In this document: positions 7,609 to 16,070 of the stretch, in pieces
Position numbering within the stretch: the first letter of the stretch is position 1
Layout: every line of letters starts with the position of its first letter
DNA from: CAZVGZ01 sp964627605
GTDB lineage: Bacteria > Latescibacterota > MWCZ01 > CAZVGZ01
Length of the DNA stretch: 47,690 bases
Assembly: GCA_964627605.1 (NCBI GenBank)
Contig: CAZVGZ010000028.1
Location: forward strand, 1-47,690
Direction: 5' to 3'
Notes under the pieces: model-generated
What the model saw: only the letters and a program-made list of their open reading frames with translations
Told to the model about the DNA's origin: nothing
The model's database searches: none
Made by a program: the position numbers and the translations under genes

Positions 7609-9846
7609 GTGAGAACAGCACTGAAAGTAGAGATATCAGAGACCCATCCGCTCTTGATCGTCATGGCCCCCCACGGACCGACAGGCGACTACACAGGGCA
7701 AGGGCGCTTGATGGTCGAGTATTTTGAACGGCTGGACGACGACATCAAGCCTTATGTGACCGTGCAGATAGAAGGCACCCACGACGACAACTTTCGGCGA
7801 AACGAAGTGCTGTTGCCGATCGCGGAACAAGCTGGGATTCCGATCACACTCCAGGTGCAGACCAACAACTCCGACGTGGACGACACTCTGCCAATGGAGA
7901 CCGCCAAGCGGCTGGTTGACAGTTTCGATTGCATCGTGGGGCTTCAGATTGTAGAAGCAAGCATCAGGACGTTCGTGGGGCACGGCGGTGGTTTGGAGTA
8001 TACGTTGGGCCGAAACGCGCGATATGCGCGGGATATCATACTGCTCTGTGCTGATTACCGTCTGTTTATGAGTTGGCAACAGATGACCGAGAACGCGGCA
8101 GCGCTGGGCTGTTCGGTTGACAACGAAGCGCTTTTTGACACAGTCTGCGAGCATGGCAATCTGGTTATACCGACCCACGAAATGAACTGCGAAACATCCA
8201 AATATATCTGCCACTTAGCTTCTATGGGTTTGTGGATTTCAGGTGCGACGGCGCAGTGGGGAGTCGAGGCGCAATCGTGGTACTGGTGGGATGCGGGCTA
8301 TGAAGAGCCTGGATCGTGTCTTCCGGGTACGACCAACATGCCTCTGCCCCTATGGGCTATTATGCTCCTACTGGGAGCCACGGCGGGCGCGACCGTCTAC
8401 TCCGTGGAACCTGGTACTGAGTTCTGGTTAAATGGCGATGGATGGATGATCCCGACGTTCAGACGACTAATCAAAGAGCGGCTCATCCCCAATCGCGAGG
8501 AGGTGATAGCTGCGACCTCGCTTGCGTACCACATGCCCAGATGTCGGACACCGCAGGATTTCCATGCTGTCTCTAAAGACTTAGATTTCGACCGCCACGA
8601 AGGTCGTCTGGTGCGTGCAACCTACGGAGTGTTCGACAAGGCCAGGGACGCCGAGATGATTCCCAACACGCCTCGATATGGATGGATCCCGGCGCTGCCC
8701 GCCAAGACGCCAAAGTCGGTGCTTGATCAGTTCGAGCGGGTGATCGTCCCTCTAGAGCTCCAATCGGTGGAACACGCACGTCAGATCGCCGACGAGTGTT
8801 TCCCAGCAGCGGATCGCGGTACTGCGTGGAGTCAGTTGGTGGGACCAATTGCGGTCGCCGCCAACACCCATGAGAACTGGTATGTGCCTGAGCGCGTCAA
8901 GCTGGAATTGAGTCGCACGCCGACCGACGTCACATTGACCCAAAAACCGAACAGTTGTGTGCTGTCGTGGAAACAGAGTGAAGGCGACCGTTCATACCGT
9001 GTATGGCGTCTGCGCGATGGCGAAGAGACCCTTCTGACTGAGACCCCGTCGGTCGTTCAGCACATGGAGATATCAGACCTCCGACTGGGTGATCTATTCG
9101 CCGTGTCGGCGATCACTGATGCCACGGAAACCGTCGAGATGACGTTGCACCTGCACCAGTTCCTTATTTTCTCGCGCCGCGAGAGCCCAAGGAGCATGTG
9201 GGTCGATGTTGACGGGAGGCGCCTGGCGTCATCCCGATTCGGCGAAACCGCTGCACCAGCTACTCGCGACGTGCTTGCCAAAGAGTCGCGATGCGCGTCA
9301 TGTACGCCCGTGGAAGACCTTCTATCGCCGGAAATTGCCGCCTACGACCCTCAAGCACGCCTCAAACGGGAAGTGATGTCGGCGATGACTGGATGGAAGG
9401 ACGCCATCGAGGCCGAAGACGTGGACTGGATAGTGCACTGCTACGCGCCTGACTACCGCGAACCGGACGGCCGAACGGTGGAGTCGGTGGAGGTCGTAGT
9501 CCGATCGCTGTTTCGGAGATACCAGACCGAAGCCACCGACCGGCTCTTGAAGGAATGGGGCTCAATCGCGTCGTGGCACCGTCCAACGCTCAGGCTGTTT
9601 GTCAGAAGCTGGACCTCCGTCACATCGGATCGCGTGGAGCTGGACGCGGTAGCCGAGATGCGTGCTGGAGGCGGTCCCGAGATGGAACCGAGCGACACCT
9701 TTTTTCATCCGTTCCGCGATCAATCGAAGACGCTGAAGATGGTCTGGATCAGACACCGGGACGAATGGCAGATAGTTCAGACGTCACCACCATTCCTGCG
9801 AATGGAGGACCTGCACATGTTCAGGTTCCGCTACCAGGGGTGGTAA
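7609..9846 (+). CDS. GH98-like glycoside hydrolase with C-terminal NTF2-like domain
   Basis: GH98 enzymes are endo-beta-galactosidases or xylanases that cut fucosylated or decorated glycans. The 745-residue protein has an N-terminal catalytic region that resembles GH98 in memory-based comparison: VGHGGGLEYTLGRNARYARD at about 123-142, FMSWQQMTEN near 155, IPTHEMNCETSKY near 190, the block WGVEAQSWYWWDAGYEEPG at about 218-236, and LLGATAGATVYSVEPG near 262. A beta-rich middle follows (about 430-560), then a segment from about residue 590 to 740, ending WIRHRDEWQIVQTSPPFLRM, that looks like a SnoaL/NTF2-like fold. There is no signal peptide, which is odd for a polysaccharide endo-hydrolase. The GTG at 7609 is used as start. 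Catalytic residues were not assigned. The family call is moderate. Confidence 0.6.
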   Translation: MRTALKVEISETHPLLIVMAPHGPTGDYTGQGRLMVEYFERLDDDIKPYVTVQIEGTHDDNFRRNEVLLPIAEQAGIPITLQVQTNNSDVDDTLPMETAKRLVDSFDCIVGLQIVEASIRTFVGHGGGLEYTLGRNARYARDIILLCADYRLFMSWQQMTENAAALGCSVDNEALFDTVCEHGNLVIPTHEMNCETSKYICHLASMGLWISGATAQWGVEAQSWYWWDAGYEEPGSCLPGTTNMPLPLWAIMLLLGATAGATVYSVEPGTEFWLNGDGWMIPTFRRLIKERLIPNREEVIAATSLAYHMPRCRTPQDFHAVSKDLDFDRHEGRLVRATYGVFDKARDAEMIPNTPRYGWIPALPAKTPKSVLDQFERVIVPLELQSVEHARQIADECFPAADRGTAWSQLVGPIAVAANTHENWYVPERVKLELSRTPTDVTLTQKPNSCVLSWKQSEGDRSYRVWRLRDGEETLLTETPSVVQHMEISDLRLGDLFAVSAITDATETVEMTLHLHQFLIFSRRESPRSMWVDVDGRRLASSRFGETAAPATRDVLAKESRCASCTPVEDLLSPEIAAYDPQARLKREVMSAMTGWKDAIEAEDVDWIVHCYAPDYREPDGRTVESVEVVVRSLFRRYQTEATDRLLKEWGSIASWHRPTLRLFVRSWTSVTSDRVELDAVAEMRAGGGPEMEPSDTFFHPFRDQSKTLKMVWIRHRDEWQIVQTSPPFLRMEDLHMFRFRYQGW

Positions 9847-9861
9847 CCTTTCAAGGGGGGC

Positions 9862-9881
9862 GTTAGCTTAGCGGGGCTAAC
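9862..9881 (+). terminator. Hairpin after the GH98-like gene
   Basis: GTTAGC at 9862-9867 pairs with GCTAAC at 9876-9881 around an eight-base loop, 15 bases after the stop codon. No T-run follows, so it would be a weak or factor-dependent terminator, or it may only protect the 3' end of the transcript. Confidence 0.3.
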
Positions 9882-9961
9882 CGAGCATGCTTGCTATAGA
9901 TGCAAGAAAGCGAGACCACGACCAACCATTTCCAACCAGAACAGAAGAACTCAAGGAAGGC

Positions 9962-10290
9962 TGGAGTGCACCCCCTGGTCTGGACAGAAAGCGTATGAAG
10001 GTTGTAGTTTGGAAGGAGACGCCCTTATGGCGGTCAGACGGAGATTCACACAGGAATTCAAGCTGGCGGTTGTCAGGGAGTATCTGGCAGGGGGCGTGAG
10101 CCGCGTAGCGCTAGCGCGCCAGTATGACGTTGCCCCTGGTCAGATACAGGCCTGGCAGAAACGGTATAAGCCGCAGTTGTTCGACGAGTTCGTTCGGTTC
10201 GCCAGGCGAGATGAACTGATTCAAAACGACACCATTTCGAGAACTGTCATGCAGCCATCGCAAGGGCTGATGCATGTCGAGGCGCATTAG
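9962..10290 (+). mobile_element. Truncated IS3-like insertion sequence (left end and partial orfA)
   Basis: The element starts at 9962 with the same 50 bases found inverted at 6-55. It contains the transposase start at 10027 but loses similarity after roughly 200 bases. No second open reading frame (the DDE catalytic subunit) and no right terminal repeat follow before the sulfatase gene at 10380. The insertion is therefore a dead remnant. The right boundary given here is the end of the open frame, not a proven junction. Confidence 0.75.
10027..10290 (+). pseudogene. IS3-family OrfA-type transposase, truncated
   Basis: OrfA proteins supply the DNA-binding helix-turn-helix of IS3-family transposases. 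The ATG at 10027 follows an AAGGAG ribosome binding site at 10013-10018. The first 46 or so residues, MAVRRRFTQEFKLAVVREYL then VSRVALARQYDVAPGQIQAW, match the helix-turn-helix of the family. After YKPQLFDEF the sequence no longer resembles a transposase, the leucine-zipper region is absent and the frame stops at 10290. The rest of the transposase has been deleted. The gene sits immediately upstream of a sulfatase in the same direction. Confidence 0.8.
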
Positions 10291-10379
10291 GGGGCGTGCG
10301 GTCCATCGTACAACGCTCTGGCGTTGAGATAAACCCTGAATCAGCGCGACAATATTTCCCCACCGCAAGGAGTATCAAG

Positions 10380-11858
10380 TTGAGTGATACACGCCCTAAC
10401 ATCCTTGTAATAATGTCGGATCAACAGCGCTACGACACGCTTGGGTGCTATGGTAGCCAGGTGGTCCCGACGCCCAACCTGGACGGGTTGGCTAGTGGCG
10501 GTGTGTTGTTCGAGCAGTGTTACGTCAACAACCCGTTGTGCACACCGAGTAGGGCGAGCATGCTCACCGGCAAACATCTGCCAGGGCACGGTGTCTATCA
10601 GCTCCACGACAACCTGCCAGAAGACGAACTGCTTTTTCCCCAACATCTTCAGACGTTGGGCTATCACACATCGCTGTTTGGCAAACTCCACGTGTCGGCT
10701 CACCCCACAGAGGCCGCTGGGCAACATCCCAATGACGGCTTTGATGTCTATGAGATGTGCCACGAACAGAGCTTCCACATGGATGTGGATTTCAACGGCT
10801 ACGCAAGGTGGCTTGAGGCGGAGCACCCGCAGTTTTATGAACGCATGTACGAGCTTGGCCGGGGTGTGGGCCATCTACCGCTCGAAAGCCATATGACGCG
10901 TTGGGCGGCTATGCGGACGGCTGACCGCATCAGGAGTTGGGATGGCGATGCCCCGTTCTTTGCGATGATGAGCGTTTTTGATCCTCACAATCCCTACGAC
11001 GACTATCCGGTTGAGATGCGCGAGCTTGTGGATGAGGAGATGATCGCTGACCCTGTGACGTTCGACGGTGAGCTTGAGGGGTTTCCGCCGGTCCTAAGGC
11101 GAGTAGTCGAGGGTACCGGTCCTCTGGGGCACACCTCAATGACGTATGAACAGATTAAGGAACACCGTACGGGGTATTTTGCGAGTATTGCGCTTATAGA
11201 CATCGAAGTCGGGCGTGTGCTTAAAGCGTTGGACGATAGGGGGATAGCGGGGAATACGTTGGTGATTTTCGTCAGTGATCATGGCGATATGTTGGGGGAT
11301 CACCGTCTTGTGATAAAGGGTGGGTTTTTCTACGATCCGTGTGTAAGAGTGCCTTTTATGATGCGTTGGCCTGCGAGACTGGGCGAATACATTCGTGCTC
11401 CGCATCTGGTCCAACCGCACGACATCGCCGCCACCTGTCTTGCTGCTGCCGGAGCAGATTCAGATGTGCTGGACACGATGCCTGACTCAATTGATTTGGC
11501 GTCTGTGATCGTAGATGGGGCAGGGAATGCGCGCGACGCAGCGGTGTGCGTCTACCGCAACAGCGGCCTCTATAACGGTTCGCGAACCGATACTCCCTAT
11601 TTTGATCCGCCAGTCAACGCGACCATGTTACGTAACGAGCGCTACAAGCTGAATGTCTACCACAACCCTCAACCCGGCGGCGGCTCACAAGGGCAGCTTT
11701 TTGACATGACCGAAGACCCGCTTGAATGCCGCGATTTGTGGAATGATCCGTCATCCCTGGAGATCAAGAACCGGCTCATGGCCTCTCTGGTCGATTGGTT
11801 AGCTGGGCAGGAGATACGCGGGTTGGGATCGCGGGGTGGGGAGATGTTGCCGGGGTGA
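10380..11858 (+). CDS. Type I (formylglycine) sulfatase
   Basis: Type I sulfatases hydrolyse sulfate esters with a calcium-bound formylglycine made from cysteine by a maturation enzyme. The 492-residue protein begins with RPNILVIMSDQQRYDTLGCY, which supplies metal-binding aspartates, and carries the signature CTPSRAS with Cys54 as the residue to be oxidised. Other landmarks are GHGVYQLHDNLPEDE, TSLFGKLHV near residue 100, and VIFVSDHGDMLGDH at about 296-309. The TTG at 10380 is chosen because AAGGAG lies ten bases upstream and the core fold begins directly after it. There is no signal peptide, so it would act in the cytoplasm on imported oligosaccharides. A formylglycine-generating enzyme is not in the window. 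It follows an IS remnant. Confidence 0.93.
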   Translation: MSDTRPNILVIMSDQQRYDTLGCYGSQVVPTPNLDGLASGGVLFEQCYVNNPLCTPSRASMLTGKHLPGHGVYQLHDNLPEDELLFPQHLQTLGYHTSLFGKLHVSAHPTEAAGQHPNDGFDVYEMCHEQSFHMDVDFNGYARWLEAEHPQFYERMYELGRGVGHLPLESHMTRWAAMRTADRIRSWDGDAPFFAMMSVFDPHNPYDDYPVEMRELVDEEMIADPVTFDGELEGFPPVLRRVVEGTGPLGHTSMTYEQIKEHRTGYFASIALIDIEVGRVLKALDDRGIAGNTLVIFVSDHGDMLGDHRLVIKGGFFYDPCVRVPFMMRWPARLGEYIRAPHLVQPHDIAATCLAAAGADSDVLDTMPDSIDLASVIVDGAGNARDAAVCVYRNSGLYNGSRTDTPYFDPPVNATMLRNERYKLNVYHNPQPGGGSQGQLFDMTEDPLECRDLWNDPSSLEIKNRLMASLVDWLAGQEIRGLGSRGGEMLPG

Positions 11859-11985
11859 GCGATTGATTAGTCATTGAAGAGATGGGAACCAGAACGCCGC
11901 GATTTGGCGTTGAACGCGGATACAACCCACGCACAGGTAAGCTATCGCAGATACCAGATGTCTACGCAGAAAGGAGATACAGAAT

Positions 11986-12235
11986 ATGGGCGCTCCAGTA
12001 TCATATTTTGAGATTTTGGGCGAGAATGTTGATGCTCTATATAAGTTATTATAGCGACCTATTCTACTGGGATATCCATGGGGTCGATGAGGGCTATGGT
12101 GTTGTCAATACGGGCAATGAGGGTGGGATCGGGGCAAGAGGGGGTCACCCTGGACGACCGGAGGTAACCATCGCGATGGTTGCTGACCCTGAAGGCCGCA
12201 CTATTGGACTGGTGGAAGAGGGTTCGCAGGGCTGA
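11986..12235 (+). pseudogene. VOC (glyoxalase/dioxygenase-fold) protein, frameshifted and internally deleted
   Basis: VOC proteins are small metal enzymes or binding proteins built from paired beta-alpha-beta modules. An AAAGGAG ribosome binding site at 11970-11976 precedes the ATG at 11986, which starts GAPVSYFEILGENVDALYK before a TAG at 12052-12054. One base out of phase the sequence continues as YSDLFYWDIHGVDEGYGVVN, then TGNEGGIGARGGHPG, and then jumps to VTIAMVADPEGRTIGLVEEG, the normal end of the family. The middle of the domain (about 35-40 residues) is missing. The gene is thus inactivated by a single-base indel at 12043-12051 and a deletion. Confidence 0.75.
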
Positions 12236-12352
12236 ATAGAAGGAGACTAGCGGGCGGAAAGAGCAGAACGGACCTGCTGATCTGGTTGACTGCGCGGGAA
12301 TTCAGAGCGCTCGCATCGGGTGGCGAGGCAAACGCCATGTAATCAAGCCGAA

Positions 12353-13103
12353 TCACGCTTTTTGTGCGACATACACCATTTGCAACGAGTCGTCGGTCAG
12401 TGGTGATCGGTCGAAATCACCGTAGAGTTCCGCCACACGAAAACCGCACCGCGCCAGAAGGTGTTCGACCTCGTATCTAAAATGCAGCCGAAACGGGAAT
12501 TCCCACACCTGCTCTTCGGCGCGACCATTAGAGTGGATCACGTGGTGGATGATCTCCATGTCGTAGACCTGTTCGGCCCTATGCACGCCGACGATTCGAT
12601 GACTGCGTGACACCCTACGACCGTTAGAGAGCTCAACCTCCGGCGTCGTCGAATTCTCATGGGAACCACCTACCACCCGTGCAAGTTTCGCGAGACTGAC
12701 CTGCGGGACTTCAAAGACAAGATGGCCCTCCACCTCAAGATGACAATGGACGCATTTGAGACACGCGAGCTGCTCTTCGACAGTAATCAGATGACAGAAA
12801 GGGCGTATGAGCATCGTGATCAGCCTGAATTGTTCGCCCAGGTCAAAGTCCGTCATGTCGCCCTGGACTATTCTTACTCGATCTCTGATAGTGGACGATA
12901 CCTCGCCCAATTTCTCTTAGCACTTGTCAAGCAGATGAGGTGATATATCCAACTTCAAGACCTCGTGCCCGCGTTCGGCGGTCGGTATGAGTACCCTTCC
13001 AGTTCCGCATCCTAATTCAAGGACCGGCCCGCCAGTTGAGTCCGCCATGCCCGCATATAAAGTCCACGTCCCGCTTGTCCGGGAACGGCTCGAACACACC
13101 ATA
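12353..13103 (-). pseudogene. SAM-dependent methyltransferase with nonsense and frameshift lesions
   Basis: Class I methyltransferases transfer a methyl group from S-adenosylmethionine. The SAM-binding motif PVLELGCGTGRVLIPTAERG is intact and is followed by LDISPHLLDKC. An in-frame TAA at 12917-12919 then interrupts the protein; the same frame continues EKLGEVSSTIRDRVRIVQGD and MTDFDLGEQFRLITMLIRPF to the end at 12353. AAA to TAA would explain the stop. Upstream, YGVFEPFPDKRDVDF is in another frame from LYAGMADSTGG, which shows an extra base at about 13056-13061. A further in-frame TAA at 13104-13106 lies just before. At least two, probably three, lesions separate parts that align well to one methyltransferase. 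Confidence 0.82.
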
Positions 13104-13491
13104 TTACTCCGCTATATAAGCGTGCGTTTCGTAGCCTGATGAGTATTGCATCTTACTCACTCCTGTGGCCAAGTCGGAATCGTTTTGGGCGTCGTCCTTT
13201 CTGTATTACGTCCGATGCGCAAACTCGGTTCAGCGATTCGATCATCCACCTCGGTCATTTGGTTGGTAGTGCTGGGTTTGGCGAAGATTTTCCATCGAGT
13301 GCTTTGGCTTGGACGCGTTCGGTTGCGTCGCTTCTCCTATATGGTGCCCACGTTTCCCATGGCACGCTGTCGACGGCGCAGTCGCATGATGTGTGCTGGA
13401 CCGCCGCCCCTTTGCCCCTTGGTCGCCTGCATGCGATTGTACCGGTGTGTTTGGCTGTCGATGTTTTCAATGAGCTATGAAGGAGAGATGC
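13104..13491. other. Gene-free stretch between methyltransferase remnant and fucosidase gene
   Basis: The first bases may hold the decayed N-terminus of the methyltransferase gene. The rest has open frames on both strands, but their translations are rich in arginine, serine and tryptophan and match nothing I recognise. No clear promoter, repeat or RNA structure was seen, although the promoter of the fucosidase gene should lie here. Confidence 0.5.
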
Positions 13492-14700
13492 ATGCCGGAG
13501 GTGTTGGAGATTCCAGAACGACTAAAGTGGTGGACGGATGCGACTTTTGGGATGTTTATCCATTGGGGGGTGTATGCGATTCCTGCTCGCGGAGAGTGGG
13601 TTATGCATCAGGAGCGGATACCCACGGATGAGTATCGCCCGCTGTGCGATGAGTTTGATCCGCAGAACTATCATCCCGACCACTGGGTGGCGATGGCGCA
13701 GGATGCTGGGATGAAATATATGGTGCTGACCAGTCGGCATCATGATGGATACTGTCTTTTCGACTCCAAAGTCTCTGATTTCACCGCGCCCAAAACTGCG
13801 GCGAAGCGCGATCTGTTGGGTGAATATGTCGAAGCGTGCAACAAAGCCAACATGCGGTGTGGCTTCTATTTCTCGCTGCTTGATTGGCGCTATCCGGCAT
13901 ACTGGGACGGCCCGGACAAAGACCCGGATGCGTGGGAAGAGTATGTGGACTACGTTCACGGGCAGGTAAGGGAGCTCTGCACGAACTACGGCACTTTGGA
14001 TGTGCTGTGGTATGATGGCGGCTGGCCGCACGATGCCAAGGCGTGGCGATCTGAGAAGCTGAACGCGATGGTAAGGGAGTTGCAGCCTGGGATTATCATC
14101 AACAACCGCGCTCAGACACCTGAAGATTTTGACACTCCAGAGCAGCATATCACAGCGTCGGATGGTCCACGGCTTTGGGAGTCGTGCATGACGATGAACG
14201 ACCATTGGGGGTACTCTCAGGGCGACATCAACTACAAGACTGCGACGACTTTGATACAGAATGTAGTCGCCTGCGCTGTTGGTGGTGGCAACTATCTGCT
14301 CAACATCGGGCCCAAACCTGACGGCAGTTTTCCAGGTGAGTCGGTGGCGCGATTGCACGAGCTCGGGCGTTGGATGGATGTCTACGGCGAATCGGTCTAT
14401 GGCACCGATCCGAGCAAGATCAGTGGCGGGATCATCGGCAGGACGACTGTGAAAGGTAATGTGCTGTATTTCCATGTGTTTACGTGGACCGGAACTACAG
14501 CTTGTCTGCCGGCACTGGCAACGCCTGTCAAGGCTGCGTGTCTTTTGGGCACAGGCGCGAAAGTTAGCGTCGATCAGCGCGGTGATGGTCGAGTCTTTTT
14601 AGGAGATCTGCCAGCAACGGCACCTGATCCCCACGTGAGTGTGATTGCGTTGGAGTGTGATGGCCGGCCTGCTTGGGAGGGAGAGACCAGGTGGGAGTAG
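13492..14700 (+). CDS. Alpha-L-fucosidase, GH29 family
   Basis: GH29 enzymes release alpha-linked L-fucose with a retaining mechanism. The 402-residue protein opens with WWTDATFGMFIHWGVYAIPA, a hallmark of the family, followed by YMVLTSRHHDGYCLFDSKVS and RCGFYFSLLDW. The nucleophile is the aspartate of VLWYDGGWP, residue 175. The segment GGGNYLLNIGPKPDGSFP near 265-282 closes the catalytic barrel, and a short beta domain follows. A start at 13492 is supported by AAGGAG at 13479-13484; a start at 13477 would leave no room for a ribosome binding site. No signal peptide is seen, so it is probably cytoplasmic. It is followed by the comF remnant, one base after its stop. Confidence 0.93.
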   Translation: MPEVLEIPERLKWWTDATFGMFIHWGVYAIPARGEWVMHQERIPTDEYRPLCDEFDPQNYHPDHWVAMAQDAGMKYMVLTSRHHDGYCLFDSKVSDFTAPKTAAKRDLLGEYVEACNKANMRCGFYFSLLDWRYPAYWDGPDKDPDAWEEYVDYVHGQVRELCTNYGTLDVLWYDGGWPHDAKAWRSEKLNAMVRELQPGIIINNRAQTPEDFDTPEQHITASDGPRLWESCMTMNDHWGYSQGDINYKTATTLIQNVVACAVGGGNYLLNIGPKPDGSFPGESVARLHELGRWMDVYGESVYGTDPSKISGGIIGRTTVKGNVLYFHVFTWTGTTACLPALATPVKAACLLGTGAKVSVDQRGDGRVFLGDLPATAPDPHVSVIALECDGRPAWEGETRWE

Positions 14701-14701
14701 T

Positions 14702-15409
14702 GTGGTCGATCTGAAGACACTGCCTTCGGTCGTACGCCAAGGGTTTATCGACGCGATATATCCGCCTAAATGCGCGGCGTGTGAAGAGCCCCTCGCCATG
14801 GATGAGCCTGGGCTGGTCTGTGAGCTGTGTTGGACGGCGGCAGGTGCCAGAGGTGTGGCATACCGATGGCGGACCCAGAGCCGTATTGCGCAAACTGCCG
14901 CAGTCTACCCTATACGGTCCGCAAGCTGTTCATATTGACTCTCTATGGTGATGTGCGCGCGCTGTTGACGCTGCACAAGTTCAGATACTATCGGTCGATC
15001 GGCCCTTGGTTAGGGATTGTTCCTGGCGGATGGCTGTCGTCGGTGTTGGAGGATGATCGGCCCTATCTAGTCGTTCCAGTGCCGTCGGCACCTATGCGGC
15101 GACAGATAAGGGGGTACGTTCAGAGCGACACGGAGACAGATGGTGTTGGGGGGCAGCGAACGGTGACACAACGCAACTGGCGCTTTTCAGGTGGTGGTTC
15201 CTGAGGCGGTACGTGGACGGCGAATACTGCTTGTTGATGACATCATCTCAACCGGTGCCACGGTGGCGACATGCACCAAAGCCCTCAGGGTGGCGGGGGC
15301 GGCTGATGTAATCGCTGCGGCGGTCGCAAGGCCTTATAGCCGTCTGGATGCAGAATTGGGATCGCAAGAGATTGACGATAGCCCCTCGATCGCTGTGTTG
15401 GCGCGTTGA
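14702..15409 (+). pseudogene. comF: ComF-family phosphoribosyltransferase-like protein, broken in three frames
   Basis: ComF proteins combine a zinc finger with a phosphoribosyltransferase fold and take part in DNA uptake. The opening in one frame has the first cysteine pair, YPPKCAACEEPL and LVCELCW. The next part, CQRCGIPMADPEPYCANCRS and LYGDVRALLTLHKFRYYRSI to YLVVPVPSAPMRRQIRGY, is in a second frame after about 14850. The PRPP-binding end RGRRILLVDDIISTGATVAT is in a third frame starting near 15190. Between them the usual GFNQ and RRxNVxGAF blocks are missing or scrambled. Two indels and probably an internal deletion have destroyed the gene. The proposed GTG start at 14702 follows the fucosidase stop at once. 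Confidence 0.8.
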
Positions 15410-15476
15410 GGATTGTGGTTTGGCAGGTCTGCCGCACATGCGCGGTGGCTTCTATTTTCGGATTGGATGTAGTGTA

Positions 15477-15845
15477 ATGCAGATAAACGGATACCACCAT
15501 GTCAACATTCTTGTGACGGACGTCGAACGCTCTGTGCAGTTCTATCGGGACGTCTTGGGTTTGGAAAGGATCGACCGGTCCGATTTTTCGTTCGACGGTG
15601 CGTGGTTTAGAGTCGGAGCGAACGCGGAGCTGCACTTGGCCCAGACCAGCGGCGTCGTTCCTGCTGGATCACACCACTTCGCGATTGAGGTGGATGATTG
15701 GGATGAGGCGGTAGACACAATAGAGTCCAGCTCCACAGTGTTTGATGTTCCACCGAGCACTCGTCCCGACGGATCGCCTGTAGCGTTTATTCGTGATCCT
15801 GACGGCAACCGGATTGAGCTGGTTTACCACGACTCCTGGCACTGA
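15477..15845 (+). CDS. VOC family protein (glyoxalase-like)
   Basis: The 122-residue protein has one complete VOC domain. It opens with INGYHHVNILVTDVERSVQF and continues FYRDVLGLERIDR, SHHFAIEVDDWDEAVD and the typical ending FIRDPDGNRIELVYH. Histidine 8 (in YHHVNI), the histidine in ELHLAQ, one in SHHFAIE and the glutamate in RIELVYH are candidate metal ligands, as in glyoxalase I and extradiol-dioxygenase relatives. The substrate is unknown. The ATG at 15477 is chosen because the domain begins directly after it; the ribosome binding site is weak. The gene lies behind the comF remnant and is intact, unlike the second VOC gene at 11986. Confidence 0.88.
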   Translation: MQINGYHHVNILVTDVERSVQFYRDVLGLERIDRSDFSFDGAWFRVGANAELHLAQTSGVVPAGSHHFAIEVDDWDEAVDTIESSSTVFDVPPSTRPDGSPVAFIRDPDGNRIELVYHDSWH

Positions 15846-15917
15846 TTGCGGCTGTTGGCCAAACTCCTCGGGCGCTGATCAGAGAGCGGAGAGCGTTCAA
15901 CCAGACATAGAGTGATG

Positions 15918-15944
15918 CGCCTGACCAAATCAAAGGGTCAGGCG
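15918..15944. terminator. Nine-base-pair hairpin between VOC gene and recD2
   Basis: CGCCTGACC at 15918-15926 pairs perfectly with GGTCAGGCG at 15936-15944 around a nine-base loop. It lies about 70 bases after the VOC stop and 125 bases before recD2. There is no T-run on either strand, so it is not a canonical intrinsic terminator. Confidence 0.35.
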
Positions 15945-16070
15945 TGTCGTGCAAACGGTGCGGGTTGCAGGCGTTCACCCTCGGGGTTAGCATTGGTAAA
16001 TCCTCACCTGTTTCCTCTGTGAGGCGAGGACCTTTTAGTTGGGCGCATCTCTTGACTGGGACCTCAGCAG

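Noticed and set aside
6..10011. A true composite transposon between the two IS ends
   Set aside because: The enclosed genes include housekeeping genes (queC, pyk) and no cargo or target duplication was seen; both IS copies are incomplete here.
4303..12919. Stop-codon reassignment (TAG or TAA read as sense)
   Set aside because: TAG, TAA and TGA all end intact genes in the window, and the interrupted genes also carry indels, so the stops are better read as damage.
13139..13480. Open frames on the plus strand before the fucosidase gene
   Set aside because: Their translations are Arg/Ser/Trp-rich and lack ribosome binding sites and family features.
13522..14475. Long open frame antisense to the fucosidase gene
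   Set aside because: It lies wholly within a well-supported GH29 gene and its translation matches nothing; the same holds for long frames opposite the giant protein gene.
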